Shown one piece after another: positions 1 to 8,101 of a DNA stretch of 64,000 nucleotides. The DNA is from Streptomyces longhuiensis (GTDB lineage Bacteria > Actinomycetota > Actinomycetes > Streptomycetales > Streptomycetaceae). The stretch spans positions 6,278,001 to 6,342,000 of the forward strand of contig NZ_CP085173.1 of the NCBI RefSeq assembly GCF_020616555.1, written 5' to 3'. The notes under the pieces are model-generated. The model did not search any database. It was not told the DNA's origin and saw only the letters and a program-made list of their open reading frames with translations. The number at the start of each line of letters is the position of its first letter. Position 1 is the first letter of the stretch. The translations under genes were made by a program, and so were the position numbers.

Positions 1-1
1 C

Positions 2-79
2 GTCCTCGACGGCGAAGGCCCCCTCGCGGACCGCCTCGCGGCCTGGTCCGCGGACGTCACGAAGGAGGACGCCCGGTGA
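2..79 (+). CDS. C-terminal end of an unidentified upstream gene (partial)
   Basis: Only the last 25 codons lie in the window, ending in TGA. The stop overlaps the GTG start of the following acetyltransferase gene (GTGA), so the two are probably translationally coupled in one operon. The visible C-terminus is charged and helical (ends TKEDAR). It is too short to assign a family. Confidence 0.7.
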   Translation, partial: VLDGEGPLADRLAAWSADVTKEDAR

Positions 80-561
80 CCGACGCACAGGTGAGCGTCC
101 GGCACGCCCGGCCCGGCGACCTGCCCGAAGTGGCCCGACTCGCCGCGGAACACGCCGCGTACGAGAAGGCGGACCCGCCGGCGCCCGGCCTCGCCGACCG
201 TCTGCACACGCTCCTGTTCGCCACCGCCACGCCCCGCCTGCGCTGCCTGGTCGCGGAGCCCGCCGGCGGCCCGCTCGCCGGCTACGCGACCTGCGAGCCC
301 GCGATCTCCACCTGGGACGGGTTCGAGTACCTCCACATGGACTGCCTGTACCTCCGCCCCGGCCACCGCGGACTCGGCCTCGGACCGCTCCTCATGGACG
401 CCGTGGCCGCGGAGGCCCGAGCGCTCGGGATCGGCGAGATCCAGTGGCAGACGCCGGTCTGGAACGACGGGGCGATCCGCTTCTACCGGCGCCTGGGCGC
501 CCGCGAGAAGGACAAGCTCCGCTTCAGCCGGCCGTCCTCCTCAGGCCCCGTCGGCCAGTAG
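76..561 (+). CDS. GNAT family N-acetyltransferase
   Basis: 161-residue single-domain GNAT protein, expected to transfer an acetyl group from acetyl-CoA to an unknown amine. The acetyl-CoA pyrophosphate-binding motif is GHRGLGLG at about residues 96-103. The C-terminal signature WNDGAIRFYRRLGA is at 129-142 and is typical of small GNAT enzymes in which the last strand and helix pack on CoA. The GTG start is chosen because it overlaps the upstream stop as GTGA. Its 3' end overlaps by 21 bp the 3' end of the convergent ATP-grasp gene, so the two mRNAs can pair. Substrate unknown. The family call is firm. Confidence 0.9.
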   Translation: MTDAQVSVRHARPGDLPEVARLAAEHAAYEKADPPAPGLADRLHTLLFATATPRLRCLVAEPAGGPLAGYATCEPAISTWDGFEYLHMDCLYLRPGHRGLGLGPLLMDAVAAEARALGIGEIQWQTPVWNDGAIRFYRRLGAREKDKLRFSRPSSSGPVGQ

Positions 562-1377
562 CCCCCGCAGCGAGTCCGCCATCGCCGCCACGAACGCGTC
601 CCGTGTGCCCGCGTCGACCAGGTCCAGGGACAGATACGGATTGAGGTCCTCCAGCTCGACCAGGAGCAGTTCGCCCTCCGGCGTGCGGCACGCGTCCACG
701 CGCTGGATGCCGTGGCCGATGGTGTTCCAGTCGACGAACTTCTGCGCGAACTCCCGGTCGGAGTCGGTGGGTTCGTACGGTTCGAGGACCCACCGCTCGT
801 CCGGCCGGGGCGCGTACAGGGCGTACTGGAGAGTGCGGTCGACGAAGTAGAACGACACCTCGTACCGGAAGCGGATCCGCGGCTGGACGAGGATGCCGTC
901 GAACTCCAGGCCGGGCAGCGCCTCGCGGCCGACGAACTCGAGACCGATGGAGTCGGCGCCGAGCAGCGGCTTGACCACGTACTCGTCCGCCTCGGGCAGC
1001 AGCGGGAGATCGGCGGCGCGGGCGACGGTCGGGATGACGGGATACGCGGCCGCGGTCAGGTCGAGCAGATACCCCTTGCCCGCCATGTCGGCCTTCCCGG
1101 ACAGCGCGTTGTAGACCCGCACCCCGCGCGCGAGCGCCTGCTCGCGGAACGCGTCGTAGGCGGCCTGGTAGTGCAGCACGGGCCCGCTGTTGCGCACGAC
1201 GACCGCGTCGAAGCCGTCCATCAGCGCGGCGGCGTCCAGCGGATGGCACAGCGCCACGTCGAAGTCCTCGCGAAGCCGCGCCGAGAGGGCGATGTCCTCG
1301 TCGCAGTAGCGGCGGCCACGGGCCGGGTAGGCGAGATCGGTGACGTAGAGGATGCGGGGGCGACGCGAGTGGTCCAT
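541..1377 (-). CDS. ATP-grasp domain protein (RimK/glutathione synthetase-like fold)
   Basis: 278-residue protein with ATP-grasp features: a lysine in VVKPLLGADSIGLE (about 134-147) that would bind ATP phosphates, and a late acidic motif VELEDLNPYLSLD (about 245-260) that would bind Mg. Such enzymes make amide or thioester bonds through an acylphosphate, but the substrate cannot be read from sequence. The ATG at 1377 is preferred. An in-frame extension to 1506 is possible but reads through a perfect 20-bp inverted repeat and adds a Ser/Arg-rich stretch that looks non-coding. Convergent and overlapping with the GNAT gene; divergent from the MarR gene. Confidence 0.85.
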   Translation of the reverse strand: MDHSRRPRILYVTDLAYPARGRRYCDEDIALSARLREDFDVALCHPLDAAALMDGFDAVVVRNSGPVLHYQAAYDAFREQALARGVRVYNALSGKADMAGKGYLLDLTAAAYPVIPTVARAADLPLLPEADEYVVKPLLGADSIGLEFVGREALPGLEFDGILVQPRIRFRYEVSFYFVDRTLQYALYAPRPDERWVLEPYEPTDSDREFAQKFVDWNTIGHGIQRVDACRTPEGELLLVELEDLNPYLSLDLVDAGTRDAFVAAMADSLRGLLADGA

Positions 1378-1409
1378 CCGGGCGACGCTACCCGAGGGGG
1401 CCGAAGACG

Positions 1410-1460
1410 CCGACAGCACCCGGCTCCACGCGGACGCCGGGTGGAGCCGGGTGCTGTCGG
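1410..1460. repeat. Perfect 20-bp inverted repeat (large hairpin) between divergent genes
   Basis: Arms at 1410-1429 (CCGACAGCACCCGGCTCCAC) and 1441-1460 are exact reverse complements around an 11-nt loop. It looks like a terminator stem, but the flanking genes point away from it, so it cannot end either. It could lie in the 5' leader of the ATP-grasp mRNA as an attenuator, or it may be a leftover of an insertion. Confidence 0.75.
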
Positions 1461-1517
1461 ACAGGTGACGTGATGGCGTCCGGCCTTCTTCGTCGATGCG
1501 GCGCACTTGGTCACGAG

Positions 1518-1530
1518 CGATACCGTATCG
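1518..1530. promoter_or_regulatory. Candidate MarR operator (CGATACCGTATCG)
   Basis: Perfect palindrome with 6-bp arms and a 1-nt centre, about 30 bp upstream of the MarR start, a usual place for autoregulation. A related sequence (CGATTGATACCATCG, 2902-2916) sits between the divergent azoreductase and nitroreductase genes. Assignment to this MarR protein is inference. Confidence 0.5.
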
Positions 1531-1559
1531 AATGAGTCGATGGCTGGTATTTTGTGTTG

Positions 1560-2045
1560 ATGGCCGCTGACGCTCCTCACCAAGACGCCACCCCGCGTGC
1601 GACCGATCGCCCGGGGGACACGTCCCCTTTCGCTCTCGGCCTGCTGCTGCGCCGGGCGCACTGGCGCGCGGCCGCGGTGATGACCGAGGCGCTGAGGCCG
1701 CTCGGCATCGAGCTGAGGCATTTCGCCGTGCTGATCGAGCTGGTCAACCATGGGCCCACGGTGCAGCGGGACCTGGCGGCTGCGACGGGCTCGGACAAGG
1801 CCGGAATCATGCGGGTCGTGGACGACCTGGAGCGCAAGGGGCTGGCTGTACGCAAGGCCGTTCCGGGGGACCGGCGGGCGCGGGCGGTGGAGATCACGCC
1901 TCAGGGGCTCGAACTCTTCGACGCGGCCCACGCGGCGGCGGAACCGCTGGCCGGGCGCCTGGTTCTCGACCTGGGGCCCGGCGAGTCCGCGCAGCTGACG
2001 GATCTGCTGACTCGGATCACCTATCCCGAGGGCGGGGACGCGTAA
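1560..2045 (+). CDS. MarR family transcriptional regulator
   Basis: 161-residue winged-helix regulator. The DNA-binding segment runs from about GIELRHFAVL to ERKGLAVRK, followed by the wing DRRARAVEITPQG typical of MarR. MarR proteins bind short palindromes as dimers and release DNA on binding phenolic or electrophilic ligands, or on cysteine oxidation. Three tandem in-frame starts exist (GTG 1554, TTG 1557, ATG 1560). None has a clear ribosome site, so ATG is chosen by default. The downstream azoreductase, nitroreductase and NAD(P)-binding genes suggest it controls a quinone or nitro-compound detoxification set. That regulatory link is inference. Confidence 0.85.
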   Translation: MAADAPHQDATPRATDRPGDTSPFALGLLLRRAHWRAAAVMTEALRPLGIELRHFAVLIELVNHGPTVQRDLAAATGSDKAGIMRVVDDLERKGLAVRKAVPGDRRARAVEITPQGLELFDAAHAAAEPLAGRLVLDLGPGESAQLTDLLTRITYPEGGDA

Positions 2046-2166
2046 GCACCGAAGCGGTCGGCCCGGGGTCACGGCGCCACCCGTACCGCCGGAGCGCGCG
2101 CAGGTGCTGAGGGGGCCGCGCGACGTCCTGGGGTGAGCCGTCACGCGGCGTCTGCGGGCCCGGGGG

Positions 2167-2817
2167 TTACGCGGCGAGGCGCTCCGCGAGTTCCTTGGCC
2201 TTGGCGGTCGCGTCCTCGAAGGCGCGCCGGCGGGAGGCCTCGTAGAGGGGGACCAGTTCGGACATGGCCGGGTTGCGGGGTGCCATGGTGAGCTCCGTGA
2301 CGATGAAGTCGAGATCCAGGCCGAGGGTGCCCGTGAACACGGCCTCCAGGTAGTTCTGTACGAACTCGTATCCCTCGCGCGGAGTACCCGGAGCGTAGGA
2401 GCCGCCGCGGCTGGCGATGACGATGACGGGTGTGCCCTGGGCGGAGGGTGTCTCGCCCGCCGTGCGGCCGAGCAGGAGCACGTTGTCCAGCCATGCCTTG
2501 AGGGTCGACGGGATCGCGTAGTTGTACATGGGTGCGCCGATCAGGACGGCGTCCGCCCGTTCCAGCTCCTCGATGAGCTTCACGCGCGCGGCGAACGCGG
2601 CGGACTGTTCCGGGGTGCGCCCGGACGGGGCGGTGTAACCGGCGGACCAGGCGTCGGCGGTGATGTGCGGGACGGGGTTCGCGGCGAGGTCGCGGTAGAT
2701 CACCGTGCCCTGCGGGTGCTGTTCCTCCCAGGTCCTGCGGAAGGCGGCCGTGACCGAACGGGACGAGGACGCCTCGCCGGGAAACACGGACGAGTCGATG
2801 TGCAGCAGCGTGGCCAT
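2167..2817 (-). CDS. azoR: FMN-dependent NADH-azoreductase (flavodoxin-like fold)
   Basis: 216 residues, the usual AzoR length. N-terminal SSVFPGEASSSR (about 9-20) is the FMN-phosphate loop. PMYNYAIPSTLKAWLDN (96-112) is the hallmark of the family, and SRGGSY (136-141) lines the flavin site. The enzyme reduces azo dyes and quinones by two-electron transfer from NAD(P)H, so it acts mainly as a cytosolic quinone detoxifier. A ribosome site GGAGA lies 7 nt before the ATG. It is transcribed divergently from the nitroreductase gene across about 150 bp that holds an operator-like dyad. Confidence 0.92.
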   Translation of the reverse strand: MATLLHIDSSVFPGEASSSRSVTAAFRRTWEEQHPQGTVIYRDLAANPVPHITADAWSAGYTAPSGRTPEQSAAFAARVKLIEELERADAVLIGAPMYNYAIPSTLKAWLDNVLLLGRTAGETPSAQGTPVIVIASRGGSYAPGTPREGYEFVQNYLEAVFTGTLGLDLDFIVTELTMAPRNPAMSELVPLYEASRRRAFEDATAKAKELAERLAA

Positions 2818-2964
2818 GGACTTTCTCCAATCAATGGTGCCCGAGGCGGGGAACCAGGGGCCGGGGATTCATGCTCGATGATGGTTGCACACGAGATAGT
2901 CGCGATTGATACCATCGTGAGTGTAGCGAAGGCGATCCCCTTGAACAGAAGGAGGAGGGTGATC

Positions 2965-3633
2965 ATGGACGCCTATGAGGCGGTCACCACTCGACGGGCG
3001 GTGCGCGGATTCACCGGCCGGCCCGTCCCGAGGCAGGCGCTGGAGCGCGTGTTGTCCGCCGCGGCCTGGGCGCCGTCCGGCTCGAACCTCCAGCCGTGGC
3101 ACGCCTTTGTGGTGACGGGTGCGCCGCTGGTCGAGCTGAAGAAGCGCTGCGGTGAGCGCCTGGCCGCAGGTGACTCCTGGGACGAGCCGGAGTACGAGAT
3201 GTACCCGCCCGCACTGACGTCCCCCTACCGCGAGCGCCGGTTCGCGTTCGGCGAGCAGCGTTACGGAGCGCTCGGCATCCCGCGGGAGGACACGGAGGCG
3301 CGTCAGCGGGCCGCTGCCGCGAACTGGGACTGCTTCGGTGCGCCCGCCGCCCTGTTCTGCTACATCGACCGCGACCTGGGGCGGCCCCAATGGTCCGACG
3401 TCGGGATGTATCTGCAGACCGTCATGCTGCTGCTTCGCGCCGAAGGGCTGCACAGCTGCCCGCAGATGGCATGGGCGAAGTTCCACCGGACCGTTGCGGA
3501 GGTCGTGTCACCCCCGGACGAGCTCATGCTCTTCTGTGGCATGTCGATCGGATTCGAGGACGTCACGGTGAGTGACGCCCGTGCGAGCCGGGCGCCGCTC
3601 GAGGAGACGGTCACGTTCGTCGACGGTCCGTGA
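2965..3633 (+). CDS. Nitroreductase family protein
   Basis: 222-residue FMN-dependent nitroreductase-fold protein. RRAVRGFTGRPVP (10-22) is the N-terminal FMN-phosphate motif, and APSGSNLQPWHA (36-47) is the conserved active-site segment. Family members reduce nitro groups, quinones or enones with NAD(P)H. The ATG is chosen because AGGAGGA sits 8-9 nt upstream; a longer open frame from 2665 lies antisense to azoR and is rejected. Upstream, TTGCAC (2885-2890) and GATACC (2908-2913) with 17-bp spacing form a plausible promoter overlapping the dyad. Confidence 0.92.
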   Translation: MDAYEAVTTRRAVRGFTGRPVPRQALERVLSAAAWAPSGSNLQPWHAFVVTGAPLVELKKRCGERLAAGDSWDEPEYEMYPPALTSPYRERRFAFGEQRYGALGIPREDTEARQRAAAANWDCFGAPAALFCYIDRDLGRPQWSDVGMYLQTVMLLLRAEGLHSCPQMAWAKFHRTVAEVVSPPDELMLFCGMSIGFEDVTVSDARASRAPLEETVTFVDGP

Positions 3634-3733
3634 CGCCGTCCACCTCTTCAACTGGTCGAGGCGCCGTTTCTTGCTGCGTCCACATATGCGTTCATGTGCC
3701 ACATTGCGCATGTACTCCCACGAAAGGCATGTC

Positions 3734-4462
3734 ATGAAGATCGCAGTCATCGGCGGTACCGGCCTGATCGGTTCGCAGGTCGTCAAGAACCTGAACGCTG
3801 CCGGGCACGAGGCGGTACCGCACTCGAAGTCCAGCGGAGTCGACGTCATCAGCGGCCGGGGAGTGGAGGAGGCGGTGGCGGGAGCCGACGTCGTCGTCAA
3901 CCTGACGAATTCCCCGACCTTCGACGAAGCCTCCCCGGCCTTCTTCCAGGCCTCGATGGACAACCTTCTCGCCGCGGCCCGCAAGGGCGGCGTCGGCCAC
4001 TTCGTCATCCTGTCGATCGTCGGTGTGGACCAGGTGCCGGAGCTGGACTACTACCGGGCCAAGGTGCTCCAGGAAAAGCTCCTCGTGGACGCGTCGGTTC
4101 CCTACTCGATCGTCCGGGCGACGCAGTTCATGGAGTTCATGGATGCCGCTCTGTCGTGGACGGCCGACGGCGACACCGTTCGGTTGCCCGCCACGCCGAT
4201 CCAGCCGATCGCCGCCAAGGACGTGGCCGAGGAGGTGGCGCAGGTCGCCGCCGGCGCGCCACTGAACGGCATCCGCGACATCGGCGGCCCCGAGATCTTC
4301 ACCCTGGACGAGCTGGGCCGCATCACCCTGTCCCACAAGGGCGACCACCGCACCGTCGTCACCGACCCCACCGCCGGTATGTTCGGCGCCGTCAAGGGGG
4401 ACGTCCTCACCGACAAGAACGCTCACCTCGCCCCCACCCGCTACGCCGACTGGCTCTCCTGA
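3734..4462 (+). CDS. NAD(P)H-binding protein, atypical short-chain dehydrogenase (NmrA-like)
   Basis: 242 residues starting directly with a Rossmann motif MKIAVIGGTGLIGSQVV, with the dinucleotide glycine loop GGTGLIG at 7-13. The YYRAK stretch near 99-103 corresponds to the YxxxK region of extended SDRs. Similar proteins act as NADPH sensors or as reductases for quinones. It starts about 100 bp after the nitroreductase stop on the same strand and may be co-transcribed in the MarR-linked redox cluster. GAAAGG lies 6 nt before the ATG. The actual substrate is not evident. Confidence 0.85.
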   Translation: MKIAVIGGTGLIGSQVVKNLNAAGHEAVPHSKSSGVDVISGRGVEEAVAGADVVVNLTNSPTFDEASPAFFQASMDNLLAAARKGGVGHFVILSIVGVDQVPELDYYRAKVLQEKLLVDASVPYSIVRATQFMEFMDAALSWTADGDTVRLPATPIQPIAAKDVAEEVAQVAAGAPLNGIRDIGGPEIFTLDELGRITLSHKGDHRTVVTDPTAGMFGAVKGDVLTDKNAHLAPTRYADWLS

Positions 4463-4739
4463 CCCGCTCGCGGCCCGCCAGGCGCGCAGGCCGCAGGGAT
4501 CAAGCCCTGGCCTGCCGTGGGTGACGAAAGAACTCGGCACGGCGGCCAGGGGCGGGCCGTTCTTCACGGCGGAGGAGGGCGCGCCCCTCAACGACCGCCG
4601 CCGAGCCTCTCAACCACCGTCGCCGGAAGGCGTCTTCGCCCTCATGGCCGGCGGAGTGAGCGTCGAGCAGGCCCGGCTGACCCCCGGTCACGCGTGCGCC
4701 GTCATCATGTCGCGGCTCGTACGCCCATCTGTGGCCGGG
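4463..4739. other. Intergenic stretch without a supportable gene
   Basis: About 280 bp between the NAD(P)-binding gene and the sodN terminator. Open frames exist on both strands (for example GTG 4521 on +), but none shows a convincing ribosome site or protein motif, and the + frame would run through the sodN terminator. I see no RNA gene or repeat here. Confidence 0.5.
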
Positions 4740-4804
4740 CGAAAAAAACCGCACCCGGACCGCCATGGACGCCGTTCTCGGCGTCCTGCGCGGACCGGGT
4801 GCGG
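4740..4804 (-). terminator. Rho-independent-type terminator of sodN
   Basis: On the minus strand, CCGCACCCGG ... CCGGGTGCGG (4749-4758 and 4795-4804) encloses an inner GGACGCC/GGCGTCC stem (4767-4773 and 4780-4786). The outer stem is followed by a run of T (4742-4748 read as TTTTTT on the minus strand). U-tracts are uncommon in Streptomyces, so this is a notably canonical terminator. Confidence 0.8.
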
Positions 4805-4857
4805 ACCAGGAGACACTGCGACCTGAGGAATCGCAGGTCAAAAGGCATGATCGAAGA
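4749..4857 (-). ncRNA. Candidate s-SodF-type small RNA from the sodN 3' UTR
   Basis: In S. coelicolor a small RNA processed from the 3' UTR of sodN mRNA base-pairs with sodF (iron SOD) mRNA and silences it. Here the sodN stop is followed by about 55 nt of leader with a small stem (GACCTG/CAGGTC at 4820-4825 and 4834-4839), two pyrimidine-rich anti-Shine-Dalgarno-like tracts (TTCCTC, TCTCCTG), and then a strong terminator, the architecture expected of such a product. The sodF target is outside the window, so pairing cannot be checked. Confidence 0.55.
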
Positions 4858-5253
4858 TCAGGCCTTCTTCGTCTCCCAGAAGATCTTGTCGATCTGGGCG
4901 ATGTAGTCCAGAGCCTTCTGGCCCGTCGCCGGGTCGCTCGACGCCTTGGCGGCCGAGAGGGCCTTCAGGGTGTCGTTGACCAGCTGGCTGAGCTCCGGGT
5001 ACTTCTCGAAGTGCGGGGGCTTGAAGTAGTCGCTCCACAGCACCGACACGTGGTGCTTGGCGAGCTCGGCGCGCTGCTCCTTGATGATGATGGCGCGCGT
5101 CTGGAACTGCGGGTCGTCGTTGGCGGCCATCTTGTCCTGGACGGCCTTGACCGACTCCGCCTCGATGCGGGCCTGGGCCGGGTCGTACACGCCGCACGGC
5201 AGGTCGCAGTGCGCGCTGGCCTTCACCTTGGGGGCAAACAGGCGGGAAAGCAT
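4858..5253 (-). CDS. sodN: Nickel-containing superoxide dismutase precursor
   Basis: 131-residue precursor. The nickel hook HCDLPCGVY occupies residues 15-23. The 14-residue leader MLSRLFAPKVKASA must be removed so that His15 becomes the N-terminal ligand of mature SodN, with Cys16 and Cys20 supplying thiolates. The enzyme dismutates superoxide as a homohexamer in the cytosol. The ribosome site GAGGAAGGAC precedes the ATG. Divergent from sodX, the predicted maturation protease. In streptomycetes the Ni-dependent Fur-family regulator Nur and nickel supply switch cells between SodN and SodF. All ligand residues are present. Confidence 0.97.
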   Translation of the reverse strand: MLSRLFAPKVKASAHCDLPCGVYDPAQARIEAESVKAVQDKMAANDDPQFQTRAIIIKEQRAELAKHHVSVLWSDYFKPPHFEKYPELSQLVNDTLKALSAAKASSDPATGQKALDYIAQIDKIFWETKKA

Positions 5254-5338
5254 GTAGCTGTCCTTCCTCGTGATCGTCTTCTCAGGTGGGACATTACTCC
5301 GTGACAGAGGGGTTTTCTCGGGTGCCCCCATGGGCTTA

Positions 5339-5350
5339 GGACAAAAGTCC
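5339..5350. promoter_or_regulatory. Dyad in the sodN-sodX intergenic region (GGACAAAAGTCC)
   Basis: Perfect 4-bp arms around AAAA, about 70 bp upstream of sodX and 85 bp upstream of sodN on the opposite strand. It does not resemble the published Nur box as I remember it. The position between divergent genes makes a regulatory role possible but unproven. Confidence 0.3.
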
Positions 5351-5418
5351 AGGGCCAGACCGGGACTGGTGGAGGATGGGACCGCAGGACCGGCGGGCGG
5401 AACCGGGGAGGATGTCTG

Positions 5419-5862
5419 ATGCCTGAGACGGCAAAGGAGACGCGGGAGGCCAGGGTGCCGTTCCAAATCATCGAGGTGGACGGGCCGTCCATGGTGCCCA
5501 CGCTGTATCCGGGCGACTGGATGCTCGTGCAGCACGGCGCCCGGGTGCGCCCGGGCGACGTGGTCATTCTGCGGCACCCCTTCCAGCAGGATCTGCTCGT
5601 GGTGAAGCGGATTTCCGCGCGGCGGGACGGGGGTTGGTGGGTGCTCGGCGACAACCCCGACGCCGGTGGCGACAGCGAGGTGTACGGGGCGGTGCCCGAC
5701 GACCTCGTGCTCGCCAAGGTCCGCGGGCGCCTGCGCCGCCGCAAGCCGTGGGTGGAGGGTGAGCGTCAGCGGTCCGTGGCGGCCGTGGCCTCGTGGGCCT
5801 TCTCGGCGCTGCGCCCCGTGCTGTCCGACCGGTCCGCCTCGGCGCGCTTGCGGGCGCGGTAG
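5419..5862 (+). CDS. sodX: Nickel-type superoxide dismutase maturation protease (S26 signal peptidase-like)
   Basis: 147-residue peptidase of the S26 family without an N-terminal membrane anchor. DGPSMVPTLYPGD (21-33) carries the catalytic Ser24, and VVKRI (61-65) the general base Lys63. GDNPDAGGDS (77-86) is the conserved box III/IV-like segment. It is expected to cleave the SodN leader before His15. Adjacent and divergent to sodN, the standard Streptomyces arrangement. The C-terminal ~50 codons overlap the 3' end of the convergent CGNR gene by 97 bp and are Arg/Ser rich, so the essential core probably ends near residue 115. Confidence 0.95.
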   Translation: MPETAKETREARVPFQIIEVDGPSMVPTLYPGDWMLVQHGARVRPGDVVILRHPFQQDLLVVKRISARRDGGWWVLGDNPDAGGDSEVYGAVPDDLVLAKVRGRLRRRKPWVEGERQRSVAAVASWAFSALRPVLSDRSASARLRAR

Positions 5863-6395
5863 GCGGCCACGTTGGCGCGGGTCGCGCAGCGGTCCGAGCA
5901 GTAGCGCCGGGAGCGGTTCGTCGACGTGTCCAGGTAGGCGTTGCGGCACGGCGACGCCTCGCACAGCCCGAGGCGGTCCACGCCGTACTCCGTGAGGTGG
6001 AAGGCGAGGCCCATCGCCGCGATCGCCGCGTATCCCGCTGTCGCGTTCGACGGGTGGTCCGCGAGGTGCATGTGCCACAACGGGCGGTCGTCGTCGTCCC
6101 GGTGGTCGTGCCCGGAGATCTGCGGGCTCACCGGGAACTCCAGGAGGAGCGAGTTCAGCAGGTCGACCGCGAGCGTCTCGTCGCCGCCGTCCGCCGCCTC
6201 GAACACCGAGCGCAGGCGCGCCCGTACGCCGCGGAAGCGGGTCAGGTCGGCGTCCGTGGCGCGCCGGGCCGCCGACTGGTTCGCGCCGAACAGGTCGCGC
6301 ACCGCCTCGACCGTGGTCAGGGAGTCCTTGCCACGCCCCGGCTCCTCGCTGTTGACCAGACGCACGGCGTAGTCCGAGTAATAGGCCAGTTCCAC
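5766..6395 (-). CDS. CGNR zinc-finger domain protein
   Basis: 209 residues. The C-terminal treble-clef-like zinc finger has cysteines at about 145, 150, 166 and 170, with the family signature CRNAYLDTSTNRSRRYCSDRC, then a basic tail AAYRARKR. The N-terminal ~130 residues match the ABATE-type helical domain common in these putative DNA-binding regulators. Stress-linked regulatory functions have been suggested for the family, but no target is known here. The 3' end lies antisense to the last 97 bp of sodX. Divergent from the methyltransferase gene. Confidence 0.9.
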   Translation of the reverse strand: MELAYYSDYAVRLVNSEEPGRGKDSLTTVEAVRDLFGANQSAARRATDADLTRFRGVRARLRSVFEAADGGDETLAVDLLNSLLLEFPVSPQISGHDHRDDDDRPLWHMHLADHPSNATAGYAAIAAMGLAFHLTEYGVDRLGLCEASPCRNAYLDTSTNRSRRYCSDRCATRANVAAYRARKRAEADRSDSTGRSAEKAHEATAATDR

Positions 6396-6486
6396 TTGTA
6401 GTCCTTACCGGGGCGGTCTATCTTCGTCAGTGACGGGAGTAATAGCTGCTCTTGCTTCGAGGGTATTACGTACGGGAGGGTTCTCG

Positions 6487-7260
6487 ATGACGGGATCTAC
6501 GGAAACCGCCGGAGTCACCGCCGACTGGCGCGCCTGGCAGGACAGCTGGGACCGGCAGCAGGAGTGGTACATGCCCGACCGCGAGGAGCGGCTGCGGGTC
6601 ATGCTCGACATGGTGGAGGCCTTCGCCGGGCCCACGCCGCGCGTGCTCGACCTCGCGTGCGGTACGGGAAGTATTACGGACCGGCTCCTGAAGAGGTTCC
6701 CCGGAGCCACCAGCGTCGGCGTCGACCTCGACCCCGCGCTGCTCGCCATCGCCGAGGGCACCTTCGCGGGCGACGACCGCGTCACCTTCGTGACCGCCGA
6801 CCTCAAGGACCCGCACTGGGCCGCGCGGCTGCCGCACACCTCGTACGACGCCGTCCTCACCGCCACCGCCCTGCACTGGCTGCACAACGAGCCGCTCGCC
6901 ACCCTCTACGGACAGATCGCCGGCCTCGTCCGCGACGGCGGTGTCTTCATGAACGCCGACCACATGATCGACGACACCACGCCCCGGATCAACGCCGCCG
7001 AACGCGCCCACCGCCACGCGCAGATGGACCGCGCCAAGGCCTCCGGCGCGCTCGACTGGGCCGAGTGGTGGGCCCTCGCCGCCAAGGACCCGGTACTCGC
7101 CGGGCCCACCGCGAAGCGCTTCGAGATCTACGGGGAGCACGCCGACGGCGAGACCCCGTCGGCCGACTGGCACGCCCGCACCCTGCGCGCCGCCGGGTTC
7201 GCCGAGGCCCGCCCCGTGTGGCGCTCGCCCTCGGACGCACTCGTGCTCGCGGTCAAGTAG
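6487..7260 (+). CDS. Class I SAM-dependent methyltransferase
   Basis: 257 residues. VLDLACGTGS (53-62) is the SAM-binding motif I; GVDLDP forms the acidic loop at the end of strand 2; LTATALHWLH is motif IV. The best similarity type is trans-aconitate/ubiquinone-style small-molecule methyltransferases, but the substrate is unknown. The ATG at 6487 is preferred over an in-frame upstream start because GGGAGGG lies 7 nt before it. It ends at a strong bidirectional hairpin shared with the ABC transporter operon. Confidence 0.9.
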   Translation: MTGSTETAGVTADWRAWQDSWDRQQEWYMPDREERLRVMLDMVEAFAGPTPRVLDLACGTGSITDRLLKRFPGATSVGVDLDPALLAIAEGTFAGDDRVTFVTADLKDPHWAARLPHTSYDAVLTATALHWLHNEPLATLYGQIAGLVRDGGVFMNADHMIDDTTPRINAAERAHRHAQMDRAKASGALDWAEWWALAAKDPVLAGPTAKRFEIYGEHADGETPSADWHARTLRAAGFAEARPVWRSPSDALVLAVK

Positions 7261-7274
7261 CCCCGCGCACAAGG

Positions 7275-7316
7275 GAGGGGGCGGTACGGACACCAGGTCC
7301 GTACCGCCCCCTCTTT
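7275..7316. terminator. Bidirectional terminator hairpin
   Basis: 17-bp perfect stem, GAGGGGGCGGTACGGAC (7275-7291) with its complement at 7297-7313, 5-nt loop, then TTT on the + strand. It separates the convergent methyltransferase and ABC transporter genes. Confidence 0.9.
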
Positions 7317-7330
7317 CTGCGTACGCGGAG

Positions 7331-8097
<767 letters not shown>

Positions 8098-8101
<4 letters not shown>

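Noticed and set aside
4521..4826. 101-codon open frame between the NAD(P)-binding gene and sodN
   Set aside because: It crosses the sodN terminator, lacks a ribosome site and has no recognisable sequence pattern.
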